This document shows, in pieces, positions 1-7,899 of a stretch of DNA of 64,000 nt. The DNA is taken from positions 1 to 64,000 of the forward strand of contig NZ_JOIR01000035.1 in NCBI RefSeq assembly GCF_000720115.1, read 5' to 3'. The stretch comes from Streptomyces sp. NRRL F-2580 (GTDB taxonomy: Bacteria; Actinomycetota; Actinomycetes; Streptomycetales; Streptomycetaceae). The notes below the pieces were generated by a model. It made no database searches and was not told the DNA's origin. It saw nothing but the letters and a program-made list of their open reading frames with translations. A program made the position numbers and the translations under genes. The stretch's first letter is position 1; each line of letters begins with the position of its first letter.

Positions 1-98
1 ACGGCTCCAACACCGCCCACTGTTCATCCGTGAGATCTCCCCGACCCATGAACCGTGATCATCCACAGCTCAAGATCCACTTTCGATACACGGCCTAG
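1..98 (-). mobile_element. Left-edge end of an IS5-family insertion sequence (partial)
   Basis: The minus strand from base 49 to the window edge encodes [16 protein letters not shown], the typical N-terminus of IS5-family (DUF4096-type) transposases. About 50 bases upstream of that ATG the sequence returns to hemC coding sequence, so the IS terminus lies near base 95-98, where a CTAG occurs. CTAG is a plausible target-duplication sequence for this family, but the other end is outside the window and cannot be compared. The rest of the element lies to the left. Confidence 0.7.
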
Positions 99-884
99 TT
101 CGCCGTCCCGTTCGGTGTGCGCGTATCCCCCGATCGGGGAGTTGCAGTGGCCTTGGAGGACGTGCAGGAGCATGCGTTCCGCGGTGGCTTCCCGGTGGGT
201 GGCGGGGTCACCGAGGGCGCTGACGGTCTCGATGAGGGCGGTGTCGTCGTCGCGGCACTGGAGGGCCAGGATGCCCGCGCCGATGGGCGGACACATCGTC
301 TCGACGGGCAGGACCTCGGTGATCGCGTCACGACGGCCGATGCGGTCCAGCCCGGAGACCGCGAGCAGCAGGGCGTCTGCCTCCCCGGCGGCGAGTTTGT
401 CGAGCCTGCTGTTGGCGTTGCCCCGGATGGGGACGCACGCGAGATGGGGGTGCGAGGCTGCGAGCTGGGCGATCCGGCGGACTGCGGAGGTCCCGATGCG
501 GGTGCCCGGGGGCAGGTCGTCCAGGGTGAGCCCGCCGGGGTGCACGAGGGCGTCGCGGATGTCGTCGCGTTCGAGGAACGCGGCGAACGTGGTTCCGGCC
601 GGGAGGGGCCGGTCCGCCGGGATGTCCTTCACACAGTGCACCGCGAGGTCCGCGGTGCCGTCGAGCAGGGCGGCGTCGACCTCCTTGGTGAAGGCGCCCT
701 TGCCCTCGACGGCGGAGAGGTCGCCCATCCACCGGTCTCCGGTGGTCTTGACCGGGATCACTTCGCTGGTGGTGTCGGGGTAGAGCGCGGCGAGATGCCG
801 GCGGACGCGCTCCACCTGGGCGAGGGCCATGGGACTGTCGCGGGAGACGACGCGGATGTGGTCGGGGGCGGACATGCCGCCCAC
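24..884 (-). pseudogene. hemC: Porphobilinogen deaminase (HemC) copy truncated by the IS
   Basis: Hydroxymethylbilane synthase polymerises four porphobilinogen units in tetrapyrrole synthesis. The GTG start at 884 follows a GAGGG ribosome site by six bases. Family motifs are present: VHCVKDIP, the [12 protein letters not shown] region, and GHCNSPIG with the cysteine that carries the dipyrromethane cofactor. Native sequence stops after [10 protein letters not shown]. The last roughly 20 residues come from the IS5 end and the frame closes at base 24. The C-terminal domain (about 50-60 residues in normal HemC of about 310) is lost. It has no other hem genes beside it, so it is probably a second paralogue and not the housekeeping copy. 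Residual activity cannot be judged from sequence. Confidence 0.85.
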
Positions 885-978
885 GACAGACCCTCAGCGG
901 CGCCTGCCGATGACGAGTCCTGAGGCCCATGGGGGCCGTGTGGAAAGGGCCAACCACGGCCTTCCCCGGGCGTATCCG

Positions 979-1923
979 TCACTGACCGGTGCGGTGGGTG
1001 AGGGGCTGTTGAGGGGCGGTCGGTGGTGTGAACAGTGCCTGGACGGTTTCTGTGGCCAGGTCGCGCAGCCAGCTGTGGGCGCGGTCGTTGTCGTAGCGCT
1101 GGTGCCACAGCAGGTACAGGGGGACGTCGGGGAGCGGGAGTGGCGGCGGCAGTGTGGCGAGGCCGAGTTGCTCCCGGGCCGTGCGGGTGACCGCGTCGGG
1201 GAGGGTGACGACCAGGTCGGTGTCGAGGGCGAGTTGCAGGGCGAAGGCTGCAGTGGGTCCGGCGGCGACGACGCGGCGTTCGAGGCCGCGTGCGGTCAGG
1301 GCGTCGTCGATCGGGTCGCGCAGGCTTCCGCGCCGCGAGACGGTGAGGTGTTCGGCGGCTGCGTAGCGCTCGAGGCTCGGCGGGCCTTCGGTGAGCGGGT
1401 GGCCCGGTCGGACGGCGACGACCAGCCGGTCCCTGCCGACGAGGCGGTGGCGGATGGCGGGGAGCGTCGGAGCGCTGGAGCTCGATTCGAGGTCGACCTC
1501 ACCCCGGCGCAACTCGGCGTCGTCCGTCCCGGGTTCGGCGGACAGGCGCAGCCGGACGCCGGGGGCCTGACGGTGAACGGCGGCGATGAGGGCGGTGCCG
1601 GAGGCTGCGGTCAGGGCGTCGTGCCAGCGCACGGTGAACACCCGGTCGAGATCGGCCAGGTCGAGTTCCTGCTGCGTGGAGAGAAGTTGGTGGGCCTGCT
1701 GCACGAGGGTGTGGACCTGGGCGCGCATGGCCAGCGCGCGGGTGGTGGGGACCATGCTGCGGCCGGTGCGGACCAGGATCTGGTCGCCGGTGGCCTTGCG
1801 GATGCGGCCCAGGGAGCGGCTCATCGCCGGTGAGGTGACGTGGAGGCGTGCTGCGGCGCCGGCGACGCTGCCCTCTTCCAGCAGGGCGTCCAGGGCCGTG
1901 AGCAGGTTCAGATCCAGTTGCAT
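979..1923 (-). CDS. LysR-family transcriptional regulator
   Basis: The protein has 314 residues, normal for LysR regulators. The winged helix-turn-helix occupies residues 1-60 (MQLDLNLLTALDALLEEGSV...ARLHVTSPAMSRSLGRIRKATG) and is followed by an effector-binding domain (about 90-300). The start at 1923 is the ATG before QLDLNLL. The frame stays open far past the stop side of upstream genes, but that longer frame is an antisense shadow. The gene is divergent from the phosphatase/reductase pair at 2059-3564, and a perfect inverted repeat lies between them, so it most likely controls that pair and itself. The effector is unknown. Confidence 0.92.
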   Translation of the reverse strand: MQLDLNLLTALDALLEEGSVAGAAARLHVTSPAMSRSLGRIRKATGDQILVRTGRSMVPTTRALAMRAQVHTLVQQAHQLLSTQQELDLADLDRVFTVRWHDALTAASGTALIAAVHRQAPGVRLRLSAEPGTDDAELRRGEVDLESSSSAPTLPAIRHRLVGRDRLVVAVRPGHPLTEGPPSLERYAAAEHLTVSRRGSLRDPIDDALTARGLERRVVAAGPTAAFALQLALDTDLVVTLPDAVTRTAREQLGLATLPPPLPLPDVPLYLLWHQRYDNDRAHSWLRDLATETVQALFTPPTAPQQPLTHRTGQ

Positions 1924-1935
1924 GGCAGTAACTCT

Positions 1936-1958
1936 ACAAGTGACAAGCATGCACTTGT
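1936..1958. promoter_or_regulatory. Inverted repeat, likely LysR operator
   Basis: ACAAGTG at 1936-1942 and CACTTGT at 1952-1958 form perfect 7-bp arms around a 9-base spacer. The site lies 13 bases upstream of the LysR start in the divergent intergenic region, where LysR proteins usually bind. Binding is inferred from position and symmetry only. Confidence 0.6.
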
Positions 1959-1987
1959 TGTTAATGATCGGGCGGCCTACCTTCGAA

Positions 1988-2016
1988 GTGCGGGGGCGAG
2001 AACACCGCCCCCGCAC
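1988..2016 (+). terminator. Strong leader hairpin upstream of the phosphatase gene
   Basis: GTGCGGGGGCG (1988-1998) pairs perfectly with CGCCCCCGCAC (2006-2016) around a 7-base loop. This is an 11-bp, nearly all G:C stem placed 42 bases before the ATG at 2059. No U-tract follows. It is followed by a near-repeat of GTTCGACAG/ATTCGACAG at 2023-2040. It could be an attenuator, a transcript-stabilising hairpin, or a terminator limiting read-through into the operon. Confidence 0.5.
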
Positions 2017-2058
2017 CGACAGGTTCGACAGATTCGACAGACCCCCAGGGAGCCCACC

Positions 2059-2871
2059 ATGAGCACCGCCATGCCCTTCGACGCCGGCACGACGCTCCTG
2101 TCGGACGTGACCGCCGCGGTGAAGACCGCCGGCCTCACGCTGCGCGACCGCTACACCTCGCACGCCCGGGGCGTGAGCCTGGACGAGGTCATCGCTGAGA
2201 TCCACGCCAACGACGACGCGGTGCTGGACGTGCTGCGGGAACCGCTGCTGCGGGCCCGGCCGGGGTCGCGGTGGGCCGAGGACGAGCTGGCCGGCGGCGC
2301 GCTCCCGGCAGGGGAGTGGTGGGTCGTCGACCCCGCCGAGGGCAACATCAACCACGTCCACGGCATGGAGGACTGGGCCGTCACCGCCACCCTGGTCAGC
2401 GACAACCAGCCGGTACTCACCGTCGTCCACCTGCCGCTGACCGGCGACACCTACACCGCCGTCGCCGGCGGCGGTGCCCGCCTCAACGGCCGCCCCTTGA
2501 AGGTGTCCGCCAAGACCGACCTGGGCGCCGCGCTCATCGGCACCGGTCAGGCCAAGCCCGGCGAGGACGAGCACACCTTCCGGCGGATCGGTGACTCCGT
2601 CACCGCCATGCTCATCAACGGCCTGGTCGTGCGCGTGTCCGTGCCCGCCACGATGCAGCTCATCCACGTCGCCGCCGGACGCACGGACGCGTTCTGGCAG
2701 TTCTCCGACGTCCGCTCCGGCCTGGTCGCCGGCGCCCTCCTGGTCTCCGAGGCCGGAGGCACCGTCACCGACCTGGCGGGCGAACCCTGGAACACCGGCA
2801 GTCGCGACTTCCTCGCCGCCGCCCCCGGCATCCACGCCGCCGCCCTCAAGGTCCTCTCGCAGATCGCCTGA
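2059..2871 (+). CDS. Inositol-monophosphatase-family protein with variant metal motif
   Basis: The protein has 270 residues, the usual length of the Mg-dependent IMPase/FBPase/CysQ family. The first metal motif is present as an acidic cluster (WAEDELAG, about residue 75), followed by WWVVDPAEGNINHVHG, where the family normally has DPIDGTTNF. The second Asp is therefore Glu and the Thr is Asn. The distal metal region reads FSDVRSGLVAGALLVSEAGG, equivalent to WDxAAG. ATG 2059 was chosen over upstream in-frame codons because the upstream part overlaps the divergent regulator's control region. The next gene starts 48 bases downstream and is probably cotranscribed. Phosphatase activity is likely but the substrate is not inferable. 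Confidence 0.82.
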   Translation: MSTAMPFDAGTTLLSDVTAAVKTAGLTLRDRYTSHARGVSLDEVIAEIHANDDAVLDVLREPLLRARPGSRWAEDELAGGALPAGEWWVVDPAEGNINHVHGMEDWAVTATLVSDNQPVLTVVHLPLTGDTYTAVAGGGARLNGRPLKVSAKTDLGAALIGTGQAKPGEDEHTFRRIGDSVTAMLINGLVVRVSVPATMQLIHVAAGRTDAFWQFSDVRSGLVAGALLVSEAGGTVTDLAGEPWNTGSRDFLAAAPGIHAAALKVLSQIA

Positions 2872-2919
2872 CCGGACGCCTCCGCTCTTCCCACCCGATA
2901 CCGCAAGGAGCACCACCGC

Positions 2920-3564
2920 ATGACCAACATCGGCATCCTGGGCGCAGGCCGCGTCGGAACCAACCTCGCCGGCAAACTCTCCGCAGCCGGACACCATGTC
3001 ACCCTCGGCAGCCGGAACCCCGAAGACACCGCCGCCCGCGCCACCGGACTCGCGCCGCGGATCGCCTTCGCCGACGAGCGCACCACCGCCCGCACCACGG
3101 ACATCGTGATCAACGCGACGCCCGGCGACAGCTCCCTGGACCGCCTCACCGCCCTGCGCGCCGAACTCGCCGGCAAGATCCTCGTCGACGTCTCCAACGC
3201 CACCCGTGACTCCGCCGACGGCCTGCCCGGCGACCTCTGCCATCCCGGCAGCAGCCTCGCCGAGAAGCTCCAGGCCCGGCTCCCCGACACCCATGTGGTC
3301 AAGACCCTCAACACCATGCTGTTCATGGTCATGACCGCCCCCGAAACCCTGGCCACCCCACCGACCGCCTATCTCTCGGGCGACGGCGAGGACGCGAAGA
3401 AGACCGTCACCGGCCTGCTCGGCGACCTGGGCTGGCAGCCCGAATGGATCGAGGACCTCGGCGACATCACCACAGCCCGCGCCACCGAGGCCATGATCCT
3501 GATCGTGCCCCACATCCTGCGCCGACACGGTTTCACACCCTTCGCCGTATCCCTCGCCCGCTGA
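2920..3564 (+). CDS. NADPH-dependent F420 reductase-like dinucleotide-binding protein
   Basis: The protein has 214 residues. It starts with a Rossmann motif, MTNIGILGAGRVGTNLAGKL (GxGxxG form), followed by SRNP at the end of beta-2, which suits the 2'-phosphate of NADP. The arrangement matches the coenzyme-F420-dependent NADP oxidoreductase family (NpdG/Fno-like). In that family some members reduce F420 and others have unrelated roles, so the substrate is uncertain. A GGAG ribosome site precedes the ATG by 9-10 bases. It is the second gene of the LysR-controlled operon. Confidence 0.82.
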   Translation: MTNIGILGAGRVGTNLAGKLSAAGHHVTLGSRNPEDTAARATGLAPRIAFADERTTARTTDIVINATPGDSSLDRLTALRAELAGKILVDVSNATRDSADGLPGDLCHPGSSLAEKLQARLPDTHVVKTLNTMLFMVMTAPETLATPPTAYLSGDGEDAKKTVTGLLGDLGWQPEWIEDLGDITTARATEAMILIVPHILRRHGFTPFAVSLAR

Positions 3565-3621
3565 ACCGAGGCCGGGCGCAGGCGTGGTGGGGCTGTCAGT
3601 GCCCGCACCTAGAGTGCCGAC

Positions 3622-5421
3622 ATGACCACGTGCACCGTCGAACAGTCCTGGGCCCGCATCGAGACCTGGCTCGCGCAGCACGCCGCCGTCAGCCACGGGC
3701 TGCTCCGCCCCCCGGCCCGCCCGGAAGACATAGCGGCGGCCGAACTCCGTCTCGGCGTGACGTTTCCGACCGACCTGAAGGACTCGCTGCTGCGCCACGA
3801 CGGCGTACAGCTCCAGGATGGAACACCGACGCTGGGCTACTACGGTCCGCTGTCCGGGGTCGCGGACATCGTCCGGAGCACCGAGTTCCTGCGGGACGTT
3901 GGCGAGGACCTCGTCGAGTACGAGGCCGAACTCGACGAGGACGAGCGCGACCAGTACGCGTACTGGCCCCACGAACGGCTGCTGATCACCCTGGGCATCG
4001 GCTGGCAGTCCTCCGACGGACTGTTCCTCGTATCCCGCCCCGGTCCGCATCACGGGCGTGTCGGCCGGTACTTCGACGAGGACAGCCCGTCCTTCACCGA
4101 GTGGCCGGGGCTGCGCCACGTCCTTGCCGATTTCGCCACGGCTCTCGAGAACGGCGCACCCTTCAACGGGCGGACACCGCTTGCCTTCGAGGGTCGGCTG
4201 ATCTGGGACGACGACGGTGGGACGGTCGTCCCGGATCCGCTCTCCCCGCTCGGCCTTGCCGCCGAGGCCACCGAGCCGGTCCTGACGGCGCCCGCGCCCG
4301 CCGTGGAGGCGGTCCCGCCCGCCCCGCGGGCCGACGGGGCGTACGCCGTCATCACGTTCGGGTCCCCGGCCGCGCAGGCGCCGCCGCTTCAGCCGGACGT
4401 CGTGTTCGTGGCCGGCATCCCGCCCGAGGAACTGCTGGACAGGCTGGGCTCCGTGCCCGCGACCCTCCGGCCGCGCAGCCGGGAGCAGACGCGGCTGTCG
4501 GCCGCCGCACCCTGGGCGGCGTACCGTCCGGTGGCCCGGGCCGGATGGTGCGGTGGTGACGGGTGGTCGTACGCCACCCAGGAGGGCGGCGACGCCCAGT
4601 TCGGCCGTCGGGAGGTGCTGCGCCGGCTGTCCCGTGGGACTCGGGTCGTGAGGCTCTCGAAGCAGGGGCACGAGGTGCACGTCACCGTCATCGACGACGG
4701 TGTGGAGCGGCCCGAGGCGGCCCGCCGGGTCGACTCACCGCGCGAGGACTACGTGACCGACGCCGAGGGGCGGCCGGTCATGGGATCCGACGGGCAGCAG
4801 TGGCAGCGCATCGGCGTCGATCCGTGGCCCGGCTCGACGGCCGCGTACGCCCGGCTGCTGGCCGGTCTGGCACAGGAGTACGGCATCACATGGGACCCGG
4901 AAGGCGACGGCGACGAGCCGCTGGTGAGCGCGCTGGTCCTGCCGGTCCTCGACGACCTGCCGCCCACACGGCACCCGGTCTCCTCGGTACGCGACTTCGA
5001 TCTCGGCAGCCTTGTCGACAGGACGCCGCCGGAGCGGTTGCGCTCCGCGATGGCGGCGCAGCTCGCCCGGCTGGCGTCCGAGACCGGCATCGACACCTAC
5101 CCGGAGATCGCGCGGGCACTGGAGCGGATACGCCGGGACGAGCCGGTGGGTCTCCCGGCCGACGGGCCGCTGGACCTGCGCATGAGGACCCTCTCGGCGG
5201 AGGCCCGGGCGGCGCGGGGACTGCTGGACGGGGCCCGACAGCAGACGGACCCGGCGCCGGTCACCGCGGCCGACCACGCCGCATGGGCCGTACGGGACTC
5301 GGCGGCCGGGGCTCTGCGCGAGTTCCTGCTGCTGCCCCTGCCGGCCGCTGCCGAGACGGTCCTGAGCCGACGCCTGTCCATACGCTGGCGCGACGAGCTC
5401 GCCGCGGACCTGGCCGGCTGA
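3622..5421 (+). CDS. SMI1/KNR4-family protein
   Basis: The protein has 599 residues. The first 190 residues match the SMI1/KNR4 fold: RPPARPEDIAAAELRLGVTFPTDLKDSLLRHDGV, then a GYYGPLSGVADIV segment and an acidic helix. The linker (about 210-240) is Pro/Ala-rich. The C-terminal 350 residues have no motif I recognise. SMI1/KNR4 domains are common in bacterial immunity proteins of contact-dependent toxin systems and in Streptomyces regulatory proteins. No toxin gene sits beside this one, so the role is open. It lies 57 bases after the reductase gene and may be a separate unit. Confidence 0.8.
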   Translation: MTTCTVEQSWARIETWLAQHAAVSHGLLRPPARPEDIAAAELRLGVTFPTDLKDSLLRHDGVQLQDGTPTLGYYGPLSGVADIVRSTEFLRDVGEDLVEYEAELDEDERDQYAYWPHERLLITLGIGWQSSDGLFLVSRPGPHHGRVGRYFDEDSPSFTEWPGLRHVLADFATALENGAPFNGRTPLAFEGRLIWDDDGGTVVPDPLSPLGLAAEATEPVLTAPAPAVEAVPPAPRADGAYAVITFGSPAAQAPPLQPDVVFVAGIPPEELLDRLGSVPATLRPRSREQTRLSAAAPWAAYRPVARAGWCGGDGWSYATQEGGDAQFGRREVLRRLSRGTRVVRLSKQGHEVHVTVIDDGVERPEAARRVDSPREDYVTDAEGRPVMGSDGQQWQRIGVDPWPGSTAAYARLLAGLAQEYGITWDPEGDGDEPLVSALVLPVLDDLPPTRHPVSSVRDFDLGSLVDRTPPERLRSAMAAQLARLASETGIDTYPEIARALERIRRDEPVGLPADGPLDLRMRTLSAEARAARGLLDGARQQTDPAPVTAADHAAWAVRDSAAGALREFLLLPLPAAAETVLSRRLSIRWRDELAADLAG

Positions 5422-5664
5422 AGGCTGTCCAATCGGTCGCCGCCTCAGGCGCCCGCACGTGCGAGGTCTTCGCGACCGACTCCACCGGGCCCCGTCCACC
5501 CGGTGCGACCCCTGCACCGATGGGCGGTCCGCCGCCGGGGTGTCGCGGTGTGGCCGTGGTGCGCCTTTGCGGCGGAATGCGGTGGTTTTTTGGCAAGGTT
5601 GTTCTTGAGGCGCGCTGCGTGGGTGCCGTGTCTGCCGGTCGAACGTCCAGGGAAGAAGGAAGCA

Positions 5665-6567
5665 GTGGGTGTGCCAGCCCTCTCCAAGAAGGACGCGTAC
5701 GAGGTCGGTTTCGCGCAGGCGGCGAACGACACCCCGTGGCGTGTCGCCCAGACCGCGAGCGTGCGGGACGAAGCGGCGAGGGTCGGCTGCCGGCTCGTGT
5801 GCACCGATGCGCGCGGCTCGGCGGCCCGGCAGGTCTCGGACGTGAACGCGATGATCGCGCAGGGCGTTGATCTGATCCTTCTGTCGCCGGTCGAGGGAGA
5901 GTCGATCGTTGCGGCTGTCACGGCGGCCAAAGCCGCCGGCATTCCCGTCGTCCTCTTCGACCGGAGGCTTGACCCGTCTCTGGCGACGGCCGGTGAGGAC
6001 TACCTGACCTTCATGGGGTCCGATTTCGTCGAGCAAGGGCGGCGTCTCGCCGAGTGGCTGGCGAGGAACGCCAACGGGAAGACCAAGATCATCGAGATCG
6101 AGGGGGCCGCGGGCGCCGCACCGGCCGTCGGCCGCAAGAAGGGGTTCGACGAGGCCGTCACGGCCGCTGGAGGGTTCAAGGTCCTGGCCTCCCAGTCGGG
6201 GGACTGCGTCCGTGACAGGGGCCGCCAGGTCGCCGAAACCCTCCTCGGGACCCACCCGGACGCCAACGTGCTCTACGCCCACCACGAGGAGATGGCGCTC
6301 GGTGCCGTGGCCGCCCTCGATGCCGCCGGCCGGACCCCGGGCAAGGACGTCATCGTCCTGTCCGTCGGCGGCGGCAGGGAAATCCTGCAGGCCGTGGCCG
6401 ACGGCAGGGTGAACGCCGTCGTCGAATGCAACCCCCGCTTCGGCCCCCTCGCCTTCGACACGCTGCGCAGGTACGCGAACGGCGAGCGGATCGGCCCGTG
6501 GGTGAAGCACGTCGACGGGTTCTTCGACACGTCGAACGCCGCTGCCCGGATCTCCCGCGCGTACTGA
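5665..6567 (+). CDS. YtfQ/RbsB-like sugar-binding protein without a signal peptide
   Basis: The protein has 300 residues from GTG 5665, which is preceded by AGAAGGA at good spacing. It follows the type I periplasmic-binding fold: AYEVGFAQAANDTPWRVAQ at the N-terminus, IAQGVDLILLSPVEGESI in the first lobe, VVLFDRRLD, then a second lobe with GRKKGFDEA and a hinge. This pattern is closest to YtfQ-type galactofuranose-binding proteins of ABC importers. No signal sequence or lipobox is present even in the extended frame from 5503. No permease or ATPase is adjacent. It may be a cytoplasmic ligand-binding derivative, or it may have lost its export signal. It converges on the sugar regulator at 6584. 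Confidence 0.8.
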   Translation: MGVPALSKKDAYEVGFAQAANDTPWRVAQTASVRDEAARVGCRLVCTDARGSAARQVSDVNAMIAQGVDLILLSPVEGESIVAAVTAAKAAGIPVVLFDRRLDPSLATAGEDYLTFMGSDFVEQGRRLAEWLARNANGKTKIIEIEGAAGAAPAVGRKKGFDEAVTAAGGFKVLASQSGDCVRDRGRQVAETLLGTHPDANVLYAHHEEMALGAVAALDAAGRTPGKDVIVLSVGGGREILQAVADGRVNAVVECNPRFGPLAFDTLRRYANGERIGPWVKHVDGFFDTSNAAARISRAY

Positions 6568-6583
6568 ACGACCCCGGCACCGG

Positions 6584-7756
6584 TCATGAGCGGATCGTCA
6601 GGCGGGGGAGGAGGTCCAGGTGCTGGCGGGGAGCGGTGTCCGGAGCCGCGGTCGTCGACAGCCGGTCCAGCAGCAGGGCTGCCGCTCGCGCGCCCACCTC
6701 GTGCTTGGCCGGCGCCACCGCCGAGAGGGGTACGTCGGCCATCCCGGCCACCTCGTCGTCGTACGTGATCACCGCCAAGTCCTCCGGTACCCGCACTCCG
6801 CGCGCCTGGAGCCGCGGGATCAGCATGATCGCGTCGGTGTCGCTGTGGACCAGGGCGGCGGTGACCCCGCCCGCCGTCACCGCCTCGCAGAGGTAGTCCA
6901 GCGTCCGGGCGAACATGTCCGCGTCCGAGAGCGGGCCCGGGCCGGCAGGCGGCCACGGCGGGGCCGGTTCCAGGCCGAGCGCGGACACGGCGGCCTCGTA
7001 GCCGGCCCGCAGTCGTGCCGTGGTCGGGGTCGCCCGGCTGGCGAGGGCGATCCGCCGGTGCCCCTGCTCCACCAGGTGCTGCACCGCCCGGGCCGCGCCG
7101 TGCGCGTGGTCGGAGGACACCCGGTCCAGTGAGGCCGCGGGATGCCCCGGCGGTGCCCAGCGCTCCACCAGTACGGTCGGCACCGGGAGTTCGGCGGTCC
7201 AGGCGCCCTCACCGGGCCCCGGCGACCCGGCCTCCCAGTTCGGTGTCAGCAGCAGCCCGTGCGCCCCCGTGGACAGCAGCCGGTCCGCCTGCGTCCGGTC
7301 CTCGCCCTGCAGGTACCGGGTCAGCCCCACGGTCAGCCGGGCCCCCCGCGCCTCGACCGCCTCGCGGGCCCCGCGTACGACCTCGGCGTAGTAGTACTCG
7401 GTGGTCGGGACGACCATTCCGACCACCAGCCCCTCCGCCGCCCCTCCGCGTCCACCCCCGCCTCCACCCACGACGGCGGCAGTCGAGGCAGCAGAAACAG
7501 ACGAAGGCGCCCGGCCGCCCGGGTCCACTCGGCTGATCGCCCCGTGCATCCGCTGGATCTCGCCCCGCGCCGCCATCGCCTCGATGTCCCGGCGCAGGGT
7601 GACGGGGGAGATGCCGAGCTCCCGGGCCAGGTCCGCCACGCGCACGCTGCCGCGTGCCCGGACGAGCTCGAGCACCTGTGCCTGACGCTGGTTCACGTGT
7701 CTTCTCAAGATGTCCCCCTGCGGTTCCGCCGGCGTGGCCGGTGTCAGCGACGTCAT
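6584..7756 (-). CDS. DeoR-type HTH / LacI-type sensor hybrid sugar regulator
   Basis: The protein has up to 390 residues. Residues about 22-80 form a DeoR-like winged helix (NQRQAQVLELVRARGSVRVADLARELGISPVTLRRDIEAM). After a glycine-rich linker comes a LacI-like periplasmic-binding sensor domain (VGMVVPTTEYYYAEVVRGAREAVEARG... to the C-terminus). The ATG at 7756 has no clear ribosome site. A GTG at 7696, behind GAGAAG, would give 370 residues starting right before the HTH and may be the true start. It is divergent from the GH35 beta-galactosidase with an operator-like palindrome between them, so it probably represses that gene in response to a sugar. Confidence 0.88.
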   Translation of the reverse strand: MTSLTPATPAEPQGDILRRHVNQRQAQVLELVRARGSVRVADLARELGISPVTLRRDIEAMAARGEIQRMHGAISRVDPGGRAPSSVSAASTAAVVGGGGGGRGGAAEGLVVGMVVPTTEYYYAEVVRGAREAVEARGARLTVGLTRYLQGEDRTQADRLLSTGAHGLLLTPNWEAGSPGPGEGAWTAELPVPTVLVERWAPPGHPAASLDRVSSDHAHGAARAVQHLVEQGHRRIALASRATPTTARLRAGYEAAVSALGLEPAPPWPPAGPGPLSDADMFARTLDYLCEAVTAGGVTAALVHSDTDAIMLIPRLQARGVRVPEDLAVITYDDEVAGMADVPLSAVAPAKHEVGARAAALLLDRLSTTAAPDTAPRQHLDLLPRLTIRS

Positions 7757-7781
7757 GGTGTCGGCGCCATCATAGGGAATC

Positions 7782-7803
7782 GATTCGATCGATTCGATCG
7801 AAT
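7782..7803. promoter_or_regulatory. Operator: GATTCGATC tandem copies ending in a 12-bp palindrome
   Basis: GATTCGATC occurs twice head-to-tail at 7782-7790 and 7791-7799. The second copy is part of the perfect palindrome ATTCGATCGAAT (7792-7803). The site lies between the divergent sugar regulator and the beta-galactosidase, 15 bases upstream of the latter's -35 box. A TATGAT on the minus strand at about 7769-7774 could be the regulator's own -10. This is a good candidate for the regulator's binding site. Confidence 0.65.
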
Positions 7804-7818
7804 CCGATCAACTGGTCA

Positions 7819-7848
7819 TTGACGGCTCGGACGGTGCGTTCATATATT
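7819..7848 (+). promoter_or_regulatory. Sigma-70-like promoter of the beta-galactosidase gene
   Basis: TTGACG at 7819-7824 and TATATT at 7843-7848 are separated by 18 bases, a close match to the HrdB-type consensus and unusual in such GC-rich DNA. Transcription would begin near 7855, giving a leader of about 45 bases before the ATG at 7900. Confidence 0.7.
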
Positions 7849-7899
7849 CGGCGGCGTTCCGTACTTCTCGGCATCTCGACCTCTCTCGGGAGTCAGCGC

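Noticed and set aside
979..4680. A 1,233-codon open frame on the minus strand covering the LysR gene and everything up to 4680
   Set aside because: Only the 314 residues from 1923 have a known fold. The rest is antisense to the phosphatase, reductase and SMI1 genes and reflects GC-rich third positions.
4735..6510. A 591-codon minus-strand frame opposite the SMI1 and sugar-binding genes
   Set aside because: Both plus-strand genes have family motifs and ribosome sites. The minus frame has neither.
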